Part shown: in pieces, positions 1 through 7,233 of the stretch
How the letters are laid out: every line of letters begins with the position of its first letter
Position numbering within the stretch: position 1 is the stretch's first letter
Origin: Verrucomicrobia bacterium UBA7008
GTDB taxonomy: Bacteria > Verrucomicrobiota > Kiritimatiellia > RFP12 > UBA1067
Length of the DNA stretch: 29,937 bases
Direction of reading: 5' to 3'
Assembly (NCBI GenBank): GCA_002449695.1
Contig: DJXI01000027.1
Span: forward strand, 1,140 to 31,076
Program-made: the position numbers and the translations under genes
The notes under the pieces: generated by a model
Databases searched by the model: none
The model's input: the letters and a program-made list of their open reading frames with translations, nothing else
What the model was told of the DNA's origin: nothing

Positions 1-2
1 TC

Positions 3-1334
3 GCGCCGGCCGCCGCCGCGGACGACCGGCCGATGGTGTTCCACACCGGCGTGATCCTCGTCTTCGCCGCCGTGCTGGCGATCTTCCAGACGGGCGCGTT
101 TCCGGCCGCGACGTTCTGGTTCCGCAGCGCCGCGGCGGTGACGTCGGGCTTTCTGCTGGCGGTGTATCTCCTGTGCGTCGCCGTCGCCGTGGCGATGATC
201 GGCGCGGCGTTCGCGTTCGAGTGCCAGTGCACGTACCGGGCGGAGGGGACGGCGCGGCCGGGCGTGCTCCTGCGCGGCCTCGTGCCGGCGCTCGCGGTCG
301 CGCTCGTCCTGCTGACGGCGCTGCGCCTGTCGCGCGGCGTGGAGCGGGAGATGAAGTCCATCGTCCGCGACACGCTGGCCGAGACGCTGCGCGAGTGCGC
401 GGGCGCGAAGTGGATCTTCACCGACGGGCACCTCGACAACGGCCTGCGGCTGATGGCGGCGGCCGAGGGGAGCGACCTGCGCCCGCTGAACATGATGTCG
501 GGCGGCAGCCGGCGCGAGCGCACGCTGCGCGAGGCGGCCTTCCCCGCGGGCAGCGTCGACCGCGACAACGCGGGCGTCGGCGTGCCGCTCCTGCTGCGCG
601 TCTGGAAGGACGAGAAGCCGGGCGGCCTCGACGAGGCGGCGGTCCAGCTCGGGTTCGAGCTGTGGAAGCGCGAACAGCAGCCGCTGCCGCCGGTCTCCGG
701 GCTCGTGGCGCGCACGAAGGGATTTCCGGCGGACGAGCCGGCGCGCGGCATCGCGGCGGCGGAGGCGCTGGCCGCGCGCATCCTCGCCGTCTCGCCGCGC
801 CTCGCGGAGGCGCGCGCGTCGTCTGCGCTGTCGGACGTGTTCTCGGCGGTCACGTGGCGGCTGTCGCGCCTCGCGCGCCTGCGCAGCGACACGGCGCTCG
901 CCGACCGGCTGGACGAGGCGAACACGGCGCTGAAGCATCTGCTCACGCTGATCCAGTACGAGCACCAGCGCACGTTCATGGGGCTGACGCCGTGGGAAGG
1001 GCTCCAGATCGCGCTGCGCCGCGCCGACTTCGCGGAGGCGATGCGCTACGCGCCCGCCGTGCTGCGCTCCGACGCGGACAGCCCGGAGGCGAACTTCGGC
1101 ATGGGCATGGGCTGCCTCCAGAACGGGCGGATGGACGACGCCGAGCGGTATCTGCGGCGGTGCCTCGTGCGCCGTCCCGACGAGCCGGTGGTGCTGAACA
1201 ACCTGTCGATCATCTGCCGCAAGGGGCGGCGCTGGGAGGAGGCGGAGAGTCTGGCGCGGCGCGCGCTGGAGCTGCTGCCCGACTCGCCGGAGGTGCAGCA
1301 GACGCTCAAGGACGCGCAGGAGCGCGCGCCCTGA
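3..1334 (+). CDS. membrane protein with C-terminal TPR (5' end outside window)
   Basis: The frame is open to the left edge, so this is the C-terminal part of a longer protein; the first in-window ATG is at 33. From that ATG there are three hydrophobic segments, at roughly residues 5-30, 33-63 and 82-100. A soluble domain follows, and two TPR-like helical pairs close the protein, the last ending around the LARRALELLPDSPE motif. TPRs usually mediate protein-protein contacts. The layout (GT-C-like membrane core, then soluble TPR domain) is reminiscent of DUF2723-type membrane proteins, but the diagnostic N-terminus is missing, so no function is assigned. Codons are almost all G/C-ending, like the next genes. 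It is separated from the BamD-like gene by 82 nt containing that gene's promoter. Confidence 0.7.
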   Translation, partial: APAAAADDRPMVFHTGVILVFAAVLAIFQTGAFPAATFWFRSAAAVTSGFLLAVYLLCVAVAVAMIGAAFAFECQCTYRAEGTARPGVLLRGLVPALAVALVLLTALRLSRGVEREMKSIVRDTLAETLRECAGAKWIFTDGHLDNGLRLMAAAEGSDLRPLNMMSGGSRRERTLREAAFPAGSVDRDNAGVGVPLLLRVWKDEKPGGLDEAAVQLGFELWKREQQPLPPVSGLVARTKGFPADEPARGIAAAEALAARILAVSPRLAEARASSALSDVFSAVTWRLSRLARLRSDTALADRLDEANTALKHLLTLIQYEHQRTFMGLTPWEGLQIALRRADFAEAMRYAPAVLRSDADSPEANFGMGMGCLQNGRMDDAERYLRRCLVRRPDEPVVLNNLSIICRKGRRWEEAESLARRALELLPDSPEVQQTLKDAQERAP

Positions 1335-1401
1335 CGCCGGGCCCGGACGGAACGGCGCGCGGCGGAAGCTGAAAAACGCAATGGCGGCTGCGCGCGCATT
1401 G

Positions 1402-1410
1402 TGGTATAAT
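1402..1410 (+). promoter_or_regulatory. extended -10 promoter of the bamD-like operon
   Basis: TGGTATAAT is a perfect extended -10 (TGn plus TATAAT at 1405-1410). No convincing -35 hexamer lies 16-18 nt upstream. Six nucleotides after the hexamer comes the ATG at 1417, so the expected transcription start coincides with the start codon, predicting a leaderless mRNA. The same element makes the in-frame ATG at 1381 an unlikely start. Confidence 0.75.
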
Positions 1411-1416
1411 ACGCAC

Positions 1417-2451
1417 ATGATGCAGAGAAAGTTTCGAGTGACGGTTGGCGCGGCGGCCCTCGCCGCCTGCGCCGCACTGGCGGATGTCGCCAATCCCACG
1501 GCGTCGCCGGCGCGCTATGCGACGGACGCCTACCCCGGGTTCGACCGCGAGGAGAACATCGTCGCGCCCGGCAAGAAGGAGCCGCGCTGGTTCGGGTGGA
1601 TCAACGGCCCGGCGAAGGACAACGCGGCGGACCAGCTCGCGTACGCCCGCGCGTGCGCCGCGGAAGGGTCGTGGCGCGCGGCGCGCCGGGGCTACGACGC
1701 GCTCGTGCGCGAATGGCCGACCGCGCCCGAGGCGCCCGTCGCGCAGGAGGCGCTCGCCGATCTCTACTATTCGCACTACCTCGAATTCGACCGCGCCTTC
1801 GAGGAGTACCGCTACCTGCTGGACTACTATTCGCTGCAGTGCGCCTACGAGACGGTGGCGGCGCGGCTCTACGAGACGGCGAAGCTGATGCGCGAGGAGG
1901 GCAAGACGATCCTCTTCTTCCGCTTCGCGAACACGGTGGACGTGCGCCGCGCGTTCGAGGCGGTGGTGCTGCGCGCGCCGGGCGCGCCGTACGCGGCCGA
2001 GGCGATGCGGACGGTGGCGGAGCTCCGGGAGGACGACCTTGAGTACGAAAAGGCGATCCAGGTCTACGAGAACATCCGCAATCTGTACGCGGGCACGCCC
2101 GAGGCGCGCACGGCGCTCGTGCGCGAGGCGGCGGTGCGGATGACGCTCCTGCGGCAGCACGCGTACAACCGCTCGCGCTGCCAGGACACGATCGACTTTC
2201 TGAAGCTGGCGCTCGCCGGCGGCCTCGACACCGACACGCGCGCGACGTTCACCGCGTATCTGAACGAGGCGGTCGCGCTCGTCGAGGACGAGGCGTACCG
2301 CGCGGCGAAATTCTACGATGCGCGCACGCGCACGAAGCGCAGCGCGATCGCCGCCTACGAGCGCTTCCTCAAGGACTATCCCGCGAGCGCGCACGCGCCC
2401 GCGGCGCTCGCGCGGCTGACGGAGCTGCAACAGGAGATGGAGTCGAAATGA
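1417..2451 (+). CDS. BamD-like outer-membrane assembly lipoprotein (TPR)
   Basis: A 344-residue protein with a short basic N-terminus (MQRKFR), a hydrophobic stretch and a lipobox-like LAAC near residue 18, followed by several TPR-type helix pairs. Typical pairs are near the ADQLAYARACAAEGSWRAA, FDRAFEEYRYLL and YEKAIQVYENI motifs, with a last one before the C-terminus (AIAAYERFLKDYPAS). This is the organisation of BamD/YfiO, the TPR lipoprotein of the BAM complex that inserts beta-barrel proteins. It is longer than E. coli BamD (about 245 aa). A related TPR lipoprotein with another role is possible. The start at 1417 (or 1420) is chosen because the upstream ATG at 1381 precedes the -10 element. 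Its stop overlaps the next start as ATGA, consistent with an envelope-biogenesis operon with the LptE-like gene. Confidence 0.65.
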   Translation: MMQRKFRVTVGAAALAACAALADVANPTASPARYATDAYPGFDREENIVAPGKKEPRWFGWINGPAKDNAADQLAYARACAAEGSWRAARRGYDALVREWPTAPEAPVAQEALADLYYSHYLEFDRAFEEYRYLLDYYSLQCAYETVAARLYETAKLMREEGKTILFFRFANTVDVRRAFEAVVLRAPGAPYAAEAMRTVAELREDDLEYEKAIQVYENIRNLYAGTPEARTALVREAAVRMTLLRQHAYNRSRCQDTIDFLKLALAGGLDTDTRATFTAYLNEAVALVEDEAYRAAKFYDARTRTKRSAIAAYERFLKDYPASAHAPAALARLTELQQEMESK

Positions 2452-3014
2452 GCATGATCAGATGGATTGCGCCGGCGCTGGCGCTTGTCGCCGGCTGCCG
2501 GGCCTATACGTGGACGTCGCCCGTCCCCGCCGAGATGCGTACGGTGGCGGTGCCGACCTTCCGCAACGAAAGCAGCGTGACCGAGATGGGCAGCGTGCTC
2601 ACGCGGCAGATTCTGCGCGAGTTCCAGCGCGAGGGCACGATGAAGATCGCCGCCGTCGGCGACAGCGCCTACGAGGTCCAGGGCGTCGTCACGTCGAGCG
2701 GATCGACGTCGGCGGCGTACGAGACGCGCAAGATCGTGCGCAACCACGAGTTCCGTCTGAAGGTCCGCGCGCGGGTGAGCGTGATCGACAAGACGACGGG
2801 CGCGGTGGTGATCGGCGACCGTCTCTACGAGGCGGACACGACGTACCTCACGTCCGCCGACCGCCTGACGGCGGAGCGCGACGCGTCCGGCCGCGTGGCG
2901 GAGGCGCTGGCGCGGCAGATCGTGGACGACGTCGTCAGCCGGAACTGGGGCACGGACGACGCGGATGAAAACAGGGCGGAAAAGCCTTTGGAGGACAACG
3001 ACTATGACGAATGA
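2448..3014 (+). CDS. LptE-like LPS-assembly lipoprotein
   Basis: A 188-residue protein with a lipoprotein signal peptide (MSMIRWIAPALALVAG followed by Cys17). The mature part starts with RAYTWTSPVPAEMRTVAVP and then NESSVTEMGSVLTRQILREF, the pattern of LptE-type proteins, where an early beta strand leads to a helix that binds the LptD barrel. Its role would be LPS transport to the outer leaflet together with LptD. A GGAG at 2437-2440 precedes the start by 7 nt, and the ATG overlaps the bamD-like stop by 4 nt. The tail overlaps the next gene's start by 11 nt, so translation of all three is probably coupled. LptE is weakly conserved in sequence, so the family call is moderate; the lipoprotein call is firm. 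Confidence 0.6.
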   Translation: MSMIRWIAPALALVAGCRAYTWTSPVPAEMRTVAVPTFRNESSVTEMGSVLTRQILREFQREGTMKIAAVGDSAYEVQGVVTSSGSTSAAYETRKIVRNHEFRLKVRARVSVIDKTTGAVVIGDRLYEADTTYLTSADRLTAERDASGRVAEALARQIVDDVVSRNWGTDDADENRAEKPLEDNDYDE

Positions 3015-3312
3015 GGTGCATGCCGTCATCGAGCTGCGGATCACGCCGCAGCGCGAGTGCGGGTTCGGCAAGATCGCCGAGAAGGTGGCGAAATACGAGC
3101 AGGTGGAGGCGTGCTTCCTGATGTCGGGCGCCTACGACCTTCTGGTGTTCGTCAAGGGCGACAGCCTTCAGGACGTGGCGCATTTCGTGGCGCAGGACCT
3201 GTCGACGATCGACGGGGTGCTGTCGACCGCGACGCATTTCATGCTCAAGACGTACAAGGCCCCGGGCCTGATCGGGCCGTCCGGCGACGAACGGCTGGCG
3301 GTCACGCCGTAA
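3004..3312 (+). CDS. stand-alone Lrp/AsnC ligand-binding (RAM) domain protein
   Basis: About 102 residues forming only the C-terminal effector-binding domain of Lrp/AsnC regulators: a first beta strand HAVIELRI, helix FGKIAEKVAKYEQV, then VEACFLMSGAYDLLVFVKGDSLQDV and the VLSTATHFMLKTYK strand. There is no DNA-binding HTH. Such RAM proteins bind amino acids as dimers/octamers and may modulate partners. The start at 3004 is chosen because a strong GGAGG (2990-2994) lies 9 nt upstream; an in-frame ATG at 2965 lies deep inside the previous gene and would add residues foreign to the fold. It overlaps the LptE-like gene by 11 nt. Confidence 0.75.
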   Translation: MTNEVHAVIELRITPQRECGFGKIAEKVAKYEQVEACFLMSGAYDLLVFVKGDSLQDVAHFVAQDLSTIDGVLSTATHFMLKTYKAPGLIGPSGDERLAVTP

Positions 3313-3337
3313 CCATTTGACACGAAGGAGGATTCCC

Positions 3338-4726
3338 ATGGCAGTTGACTTGGCGCAGAAGGCGCAGAACTTCACGAACCGCGGGCGGCAGGCGCTTGAA
3401 TCGGGCCACTACGAGCTGGCGGTCGACATGCTGATGGAGGCGGTGAGCGCCGCCCCCGACATTCTGGAGACGCGCAAGCTGCTGCGCGCCGCGCAGATCG
3501 CCAACTTCCGCAAGAACGGCAAGACCGGCTTCGGCGCGAAGATGGGCTACATGCTCGCGCGCAACAAGATCATGGGCCTCGTCAAGAAGGGCCAGGGCGC
3601 GGAGGCGATGGCGGAGGCGGAGAAGCTGCTCTGCCAGAACCCGCTCGACGCCGACAACATCGAGGCGGCGGTGAAGGCGGCCGAGGCGGCGGGCAAGACC
3701 GACCACGCGGCGATCTCCATCGAGGCGGCCTACGAGTGCTCGAACAAGGACCCGGCGCTGCTCGAACGCGTCGCCACGTACTACCAGATGGCGAAGAACT
3801 GGGAGAAGGCGCGCGACGCGTACCGCAAGCTGAGCGAGATCAAGCCGGGCGACCAGCGGATCATGCAGCTGCTGAAGAACACCGAGGCGCAGGCGACGAT
3901 GAACGCGGGCTGGGAGCAGACGGCCGGCAAGAAGGGCGGCTTCCAGGCGCTGATCGCCAACAAGGAGCAGGCCAAGAAGCTCGATCAGGCGAACAAGGCC
4001 GTCATCACCGGCGACGACGCCGACGCGCTCATCGCCGAGAAGCTCCAGCAGATCGAGAAGGAGCCGAAGAACATGAACGCGCGGCGCGCGCTCGCGCGTC
4101 TCTACATCCAGAACAAGCGCTACTACGAGGCGGTGGAGTGCCTTCAGGCGGCCATCGAGGCGGCGGGCGCGATGGACCCCGAGCTCGACCGCATGCTCTC
4201 GCAGGCGACGGTGCAGTACTACGACCAGCAGATCGAGCTCCTGCGGAAGAACGGCCAGGAGGACGAGGCGGTGCAGATGGAGGCGGACAAGAACCAGTTC
4301 GTCTTCGACGACCTCGCCAGCCGCGTCGAGCGCTACCCGAACGACCTGCACCTCAGGTACCTGCTGGGCGTCCAGTACTACACCTACGAGTATTACGACG
4401 AGGCGCTGGAGCACCTGCAGCTGGCGCAGAAGTCGCCGAAGGACCGCCTGTGGGCGCTCTACTACCTCGCGATGTGCTTCCTCAAGAAGGATCAGACCGA
4501 TATGGCGGTGATGCAGCTCGAGACGGCGCGCGACGCGATTCCGATGATGGACGACCTCAAGAAGAAGGTGGTCTACCAGCTGGGTCTGTGCGCCGAGTCG
4601 CAGGGCGATCTGGAGAAGGCGTACCAGTACTACAAGGACGTCTACTCGACCGACGTCGGCTTCGAGGACCTCTCCGAGCGCATGCTCGCCGTCTCTCAGG
4701 CCATCAAGGCCCAGAAGCAGGGCTGA
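3338..4726 (+). CDS. cytoplasmic TPR protein
   Basis: A 462-residue protein preceded by a near-ideal Shine-Dalgarno AAGGAGGA (3325-3332) 5 nt before the ATG; an in-frame ATG at 3317 overlaps the region upstream of that site and is rejected. There is no signal peptide. It is helical throughout with TPR-like repeats near ALESGHYELAVDMLMEAVSA, YQMAKNWEKARDAYRKL, YIQNKRYYEAVECLQAAI, YTYEYYDEALEHLQLA and ESQGDLEKAYQYYKDV. It is probably a scaffold or adaptor. It is the last gene of the envelope/RAM operon, 25 nt after the RAM gene. No enzymatic motif is visible. Confidence 0.75.
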   Translation: MAVDLAQKAQNFTNRGRQALESGHYELAVDMLMEAVSAAPDILETRKLLRAAQIANFRKNGKTGFGAKMGYMLARNKIMGLVKKGQGAEAMAEAEKLLCQNPLDADNIEAAVKAAEAAGKTDHAAISIEAAYECSNKDPALLERVATYYQMAKNWEKARDAYRKLSEIKPGDQRIMQLLKNTEAQATMNAGWEQTAGKKGGFQALIANKEQAKKLDQANKAVITGDDADALIAEKLQQIEKEPKNMNARRALARLYIQNKRYYEAVECLQAAIEAAGAMDPELDRMLSQATVQYYDQQIELLRKNGQEDEAVQMEADKNQFVFDDLASRVERYPNDLHLRYLLGVQYYTYEYYDEALEHLQLAQKSPKDRLWALYYLAMCFLKKDQTDMAVMQLETARDAIPMMDDLKKKVVYQLGLCAESQGDLEKAYQYYKDVYSTDVGFEDLSERMLAVSQAIKAQKQG

Positions 4727-4769
4727 CGACAGGCGGACGGGCCGATGGTGGAGGGGGGGATTCTTCGGT

Positions 4770-4844
4770 TGGCAGCCCCAAGGAGAGTCGAACTCCTCTA
4801 CCAAGCATGAAAAGCTCGTGTCCTAGCCGATAGACGATGGGGCC
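4770..4844 (-). tRNA. tRNA-Glu (anticodon UUC)
   Basis: On the minus strand a 75-nt cloverleaf can be folded by eye. The 7-bp acceptor stem is GGCCCCA with TGGGGCT, followed by discriminator G and an encoded CCA. The anticodon stem CGAGC/GCTTG encloses loop TTTTCAT with anticodon TTC. The T stem AGGAG/CTCCT encloses loop TTCGACT. Anticodon UUC reads GAA/GAG glutamate codons, and the sequence resembles typical bacterial tRNA-Glu. It is antiparallel to its neighbours, in the gap between the TPR gene and dprA. Confidence 0.93.
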
Positions 4845-4862
4845 AATGTTCAACGAGCGGTT

Positions 4863-4892
4863 AGTATATCAAATCCGGCGCGCACTTGACAA
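4863..4892 (-). promoter_or_regulatory. promoter of tRNA-Glu
   Basis: Read on the minus strand: -35 TTGTCA (4887-4892), an 18-nt spacer, and -10 TATACT (4863-4868) preceded by TGA, making an extended -10 (TTTGATATACT). The -10 is 18 nt upstream of the mature tRNA 5' end. This is the only promoter in the window with a good -35 as well. Confidence 0.75.
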
Positions 4893-4901
4893 GGGGGTAA
4901 A

Positions 4902-6017
4902 TTGACTGATCGTGAAGCATACGTCGCCTTCAATCTGACGGAGAAGATCGGCGCCGTCGGCGTGGCGCAGCTCGCCGCCGAGGCCGGCGGCGTCGCGGCG
5001 GCCTGGGAACGGTACCCGAACCGCACCGCGCGCGCGGGCGGCGACGTGGACTGGCGGCGCGAGTTCAGCCTGGCGAAGAAGTTCGGCGTTGCAATCGTCA
5101 CCCCCGCCGATCCCGCCTATCCGCCGCGCCTCAAAGACGTGCCGAGCCACCCGCTCGCGCTCTACGTCAAGGGCGACGCGGCCGCGCTCGCACGGCCCGG
5201 CGTCGCGCTTGTCGGCACGCGGCGCGCGACGCCGTACGGGCTCGATCAGGCGTTCAAGATCGCCGAGGGTCTCGCCGAGATGGGCTGGTCCGTCGTCTCG
5301 GGTCTCGCGCTCGGCATCGACGCCGAGGCGCACCGCGGCGCGCTGGCGGCGCTCGGCACGACCGTCGGCGTCCTCGGTTCGGCGCTCGACCGCTTCTATC
5401 CCGAGGAGAACCGCGCGCTCGCGCGCGAGATCGTGCAGAAGGGCGGCGCGGTCGTGAGCGAATTCCCCTTCGGGCGCGACGCCGACCAGACGACGTTCCC
5501 GCAGCGCAACCGCATCGTCGCGGCGCTCGCGCAGGGCGTCGTCGCCGTCGAAGCGCCGTTCAAGAGCGGCACGCTGATCACGACGTCGATCGCCGCCGAC
5601 CTCGGGCGCACGGTGATGGCGGTGCCCGGCCGCGTCGACAGCCGCTCGAGCCAGGGGTGCCTCGCGCTCCTGCGCGACGGCGCGCGGCTCGTGCGCTCGG
5701 CGGCGGACGTGGACGGCGAGCTGCGCGCGCTCGTGCCGGCGCAGGAGACGCGCGACGCGCCGCCGCTGAAGAAGAAGCCGCGCGCGGCAAAACTGCCGCG
5801 GACGTCCGCCGCGGACACGCCGCCGAGCCCCGCGGTTTCGGTCGAAGAGGCGATGATCCTGCGCGAACTCGACGCGGAGGGCGTCACGCTGGACGAGCTC
5901 GTGCGCCGCACGAAGCTGCCCGCCGCGAAAGTCAATGCGCTGAGCCTGTCGCTCCGGCTCAAGGCGCGCGTGCGCTTTTTCCCGGGCAACCGCGTCGCTT
6001 TGCCGCGCTCCCCCTAA
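4902..6017 (+). CDS. dprA: DNA-processing protein DprA
   Basis: A 371-residue DprA (Smf) protein, which loads RecA on incoming single-stranded DNA during natural transformation. The N-terminal part (REAYVAFNLTEKIGAVGVAQL) is followed by the DprA Rossmann fold at about residues 75-280. Its signature motifs are VGTRRATPYG, SGLALGIDAEAHRGAL, the FPQRNRIVAAL segment and SGTLITTSIAADLGR. A C-terminal winged helix lies around 310-370 (EEAMILRELDAEGVTLDELVRR is split across it). The start is a TTG, chosen for the AAGGGGG at 4891-4897 and because the N-terminal helix begins here. The last codons and stop (6001-6017) are an exact 17-nt copy of a sequence found again at 26211-26227. Confidence 0.93.
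   Translation: MTDREAYVAFNLTEKIGAVGVAQLAAEAGGVAAAWERYPNRTARAGGDVDWRREFSLAKKFGVAIVTPADPAYPPRLKDVPSHPLALYVKGDAAALARPGVALVGTRRATPYGLDQAFKIAEGLAEMGWSVVSGLALGIDAEAHRGALAALGTTVGVLGSALDRFYPEENRALAREIVQKGGAVVSEFPFGRDADQTTFPQRNRIVAALAQGVVAVEAPFKSGTLITTSIAADLGRTVMAVPGRVDSRSSQGCLALLRDGARLVRSAADVDGELRALVPAQETRDAPPLKKKPRAAKLPRTSAADTPPSPAVSVEEAMILRELDAEGVTLDELVRRTKLPAAKVNALSLSLRLKARVRFFPGNRVALPRSP
6001..6017 (+). repeat. 17-bp direct repeat, left copy
   Basis: TGCCGCGCTCCCCCTAA forms the final codons (L-P-R-S-P-stop) of dprA and recurs exactly, in the same orientation, at 26211-26227. The two copies bracket the regulator and the whole glycan-degradation block. It could be a dispersed REP-like half element or a trace of an insertion boundary. 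Confidence 0.6.
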
Positions 6018-6058
6018 GCGCGCCTTCCGAGGCGGCTGCGCGGGAACGTGAACAGAAT

Positions 6059-6072
6059 CTGGTCTAGACCAG
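6059..6072 (+). promoter_or_regulatory. candidate operator, perfect 14-bp palindrome
   Basis: CTGGTCTAGACCAG is a perfect inverted repeat 26 bp upstream of the regulator's -10 hexamer, just upstream of where a -35 would sit. Its core TGGTCTAGACCA equals the site known for DasR/NagR-type GntR-family regulators. Since the gene directly downstream has a GntR-type winged helix, an autoregulatory operator is the simplest reading. No second copy is seen in the window. Confidence 0.65.
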
Positions 6073-6094
6073 TCGGTCCGGGGATTTTGTTTTG

Positions 6095-6103
6095 TGATAC
6101 AAT
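6095..6103 (+). promoter_or_regulatory. extended -10 promoter of the regulator and PUL operon
   Basis: TGATACAAT: TG at 6095-6096, then TACAAT at 6098-6103, preceded by a T-rich run. No clear -35 is seen. The ATG at 6112 follows 8 nt after the hexamer, so the transcript is expected to be leaderless or to have a leader of one or two bases. The GTG at 6094 overlaps this element and cannot be the start. Confidence 0.65.
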
Positions 6104-6111
6104 GTCGGCGT

Positions 6112-7233
6112 ATGGGAACATTGGACATCACCAATGAAAAACGCTACGTCGCCATCGCCGACGAGCTGTGCGCGGACATCGCCGCAGGGCGGTATGTCAG
6201 GCGGCGTTCGTTTCCGAGCCTGGCGATGATCATGCGGCGCTTCGGCGTGGCGCGGGCCACCGCCGCCAAGAGCGTCGAGGAGCTCAAGTCGCGCGGCGTC
6301 ATCGTGTCGCGTCCGCGCTCCGGCATCTTCGTCGTCAAGCCCAAGGTCTCTCGCAAGATCGGCTTGATCGTTCCCGGCGTCGCCGTGACCGATTTCTTCA
6401 AGCCCGTGGTCAGCGAGATCAACCGCCTGGCCCGCGACGAGGGCTACGAGCTGCGGTTCAACGAGGTGTGGAGCGAGGTGCGGGAAGAGCGCATCGCACA
6501 GGTGCGCGAGTACGCGGCGGAGTTCATCAAGGGCCGGTTCGCGGGCGTCATCTACGAGCCGCTCGCCGGCCCGGTCGGCGACGAGATCAATCCGCACATC
6601 CTCGAACTGTTCAATCGGCAGCGGATTCCGGTCGTCCTCCTCGATTGCGACATCGTGCCGTTCCCGGAGCGGAGCGGCTACGACGTCGTCGGCGTGAACG
6701 ATCTTGAGGCCGGCGCACGGATAGCGAAGCATTTGATGCAAGTCGGCGCGAAACGAATCCATTTCCTCATCTGCGAACTCTGCCCGACGACGTTCGCCAA
6801 CCGTCTCGCCGGCGCGGAGTCGCAACTGAAGCTCGCTGGAATGAAGATGCCGGATGGCGGAAACGTCCTCTATGCCGAGGCGGACGACGTGCAGGCGCTC
6901 CGGCGTTATCTGAAGCGCCAGAGGCAGCGCCCGGACGCCTTCGTCTGCAGTAACGACGCGATTGCCGCCGTCTTTAAGCAGACGCTGGAGAAGACGGGGC
7001 TGCGCGTTCCCGAGGACGTGATGCTGACGGGCTTTGCCGACCTTTCCGTCGCCTCGCTCATGTCGCCCACCCTGACGACCGTTCGGCAGGACCGCGTGCA
7101 GATGGCCCGCGCGGCGTTTCGGCGACTTCTGGAACGTATTGCCGAGCCGTTGCTGCTGCCGTGCGACATTTTCCTTCCGGCGCCGCTCGTCGTAAGAGAA
7201 TCAACGGAGAAGACACATGTTCACAAATCTTAA
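6112..7233 (+). CDS. GntR/LacI chimeric transcriptional regulator (AraR-type)
   Basis: A 373-residue regulator. Residues about 8-75 are a GntR-type winged helix (DELCADIAAGRYVRRRSFPS, then FGVARATAAKSVEELKSRGV and the wing SRPRSGIFVV). Residues about 80-365 are a LacI/GalR-type periplasmic-binding-protein fold (KIGLIVPGV at its first strand, later DAFVCSNDAIAAVFKQTLE and the closing LTTVRQDRVQMARAAFRRLL). This architecture is that of Bacillus AraR, which releases DNA on binding L-arabinose; the effector here is unknown but presumably a sugar from the downstream locus. The start at 6112 is set by the -10 element. Its 3' end overlaps the next gene by 17 nt, so it is the first gene of the PUL operon and probably autoregulated through the palindrome at 6059-6072. 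Confidence 0.85.
   Translation: MGTLDITNEKRYVAIADELCADIAAGRYVRRRSFPSLAMIMRRFGVARATAAKSVEELKSRGVIVSRPRSGIFVVKPKVSRKIGLIVPGVAVTDFFKPVVSEINRLARDEGYELRFNEVWSEVREERIAQVREYAAEFIKGRFAGVIYEPLAGPVGDEINPHILELFNRQRIPVVLLDCDIVPFPERSGYDVVGVNDLEAGARIAKHLMQVGAKRIHFLICELCPTTFANRLAGAESQLKLAGMKMPDGGNVLYAEADDVQALRRYLKRQRQRPDAFVCSNDAIAAVFKQTLEKTGLRVPEDVMLTGFADLSVASLMSPTLTTVRQDRVQMARAAFRRLLERIAEPLLLPCDIFLPAPLVVRESTEKTHVHKS

Noticed and set aside
1381..1416. Upstream in-frame ATG of the BamD-like gene
   Set aside because: It precedes and includes the TGGTATAAT promoter element and would put charged/aromatic residues ahead of the signal peptide.
2965..3003. Longer start for the RAM-domain protein
   Set aside because: There is a strong GGAGG at the correct distance from 3004, and the extra residues do not belong to the RAM fold.
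3302..4804. 500-codon open frame on the minus strand
   Set aside because: It lies opposite the TPR gene and part of the tRNA, is Leu/Arg/Val-rich low-complexity protein, and has no RBS. It is a by-product of strong GC3 bias, as are the long minus frames at 1306-2430, 4869-6134, 12112-13536, 19321-20853, 23229-24998 and 28244-29785.
4770..6017. tRNA-Glu as the integration site of a genomic island
   Set aside because: No integrase gene and no second copy of the tRNA 3' end is seen; the only bracketing repeat is the unrelated 17-mer at the dprA end.
6094..6111. GTG start for the regulator
   Set aside because: The codon overlaps the extended -10 and lies upstream of any possible transcript start from it.
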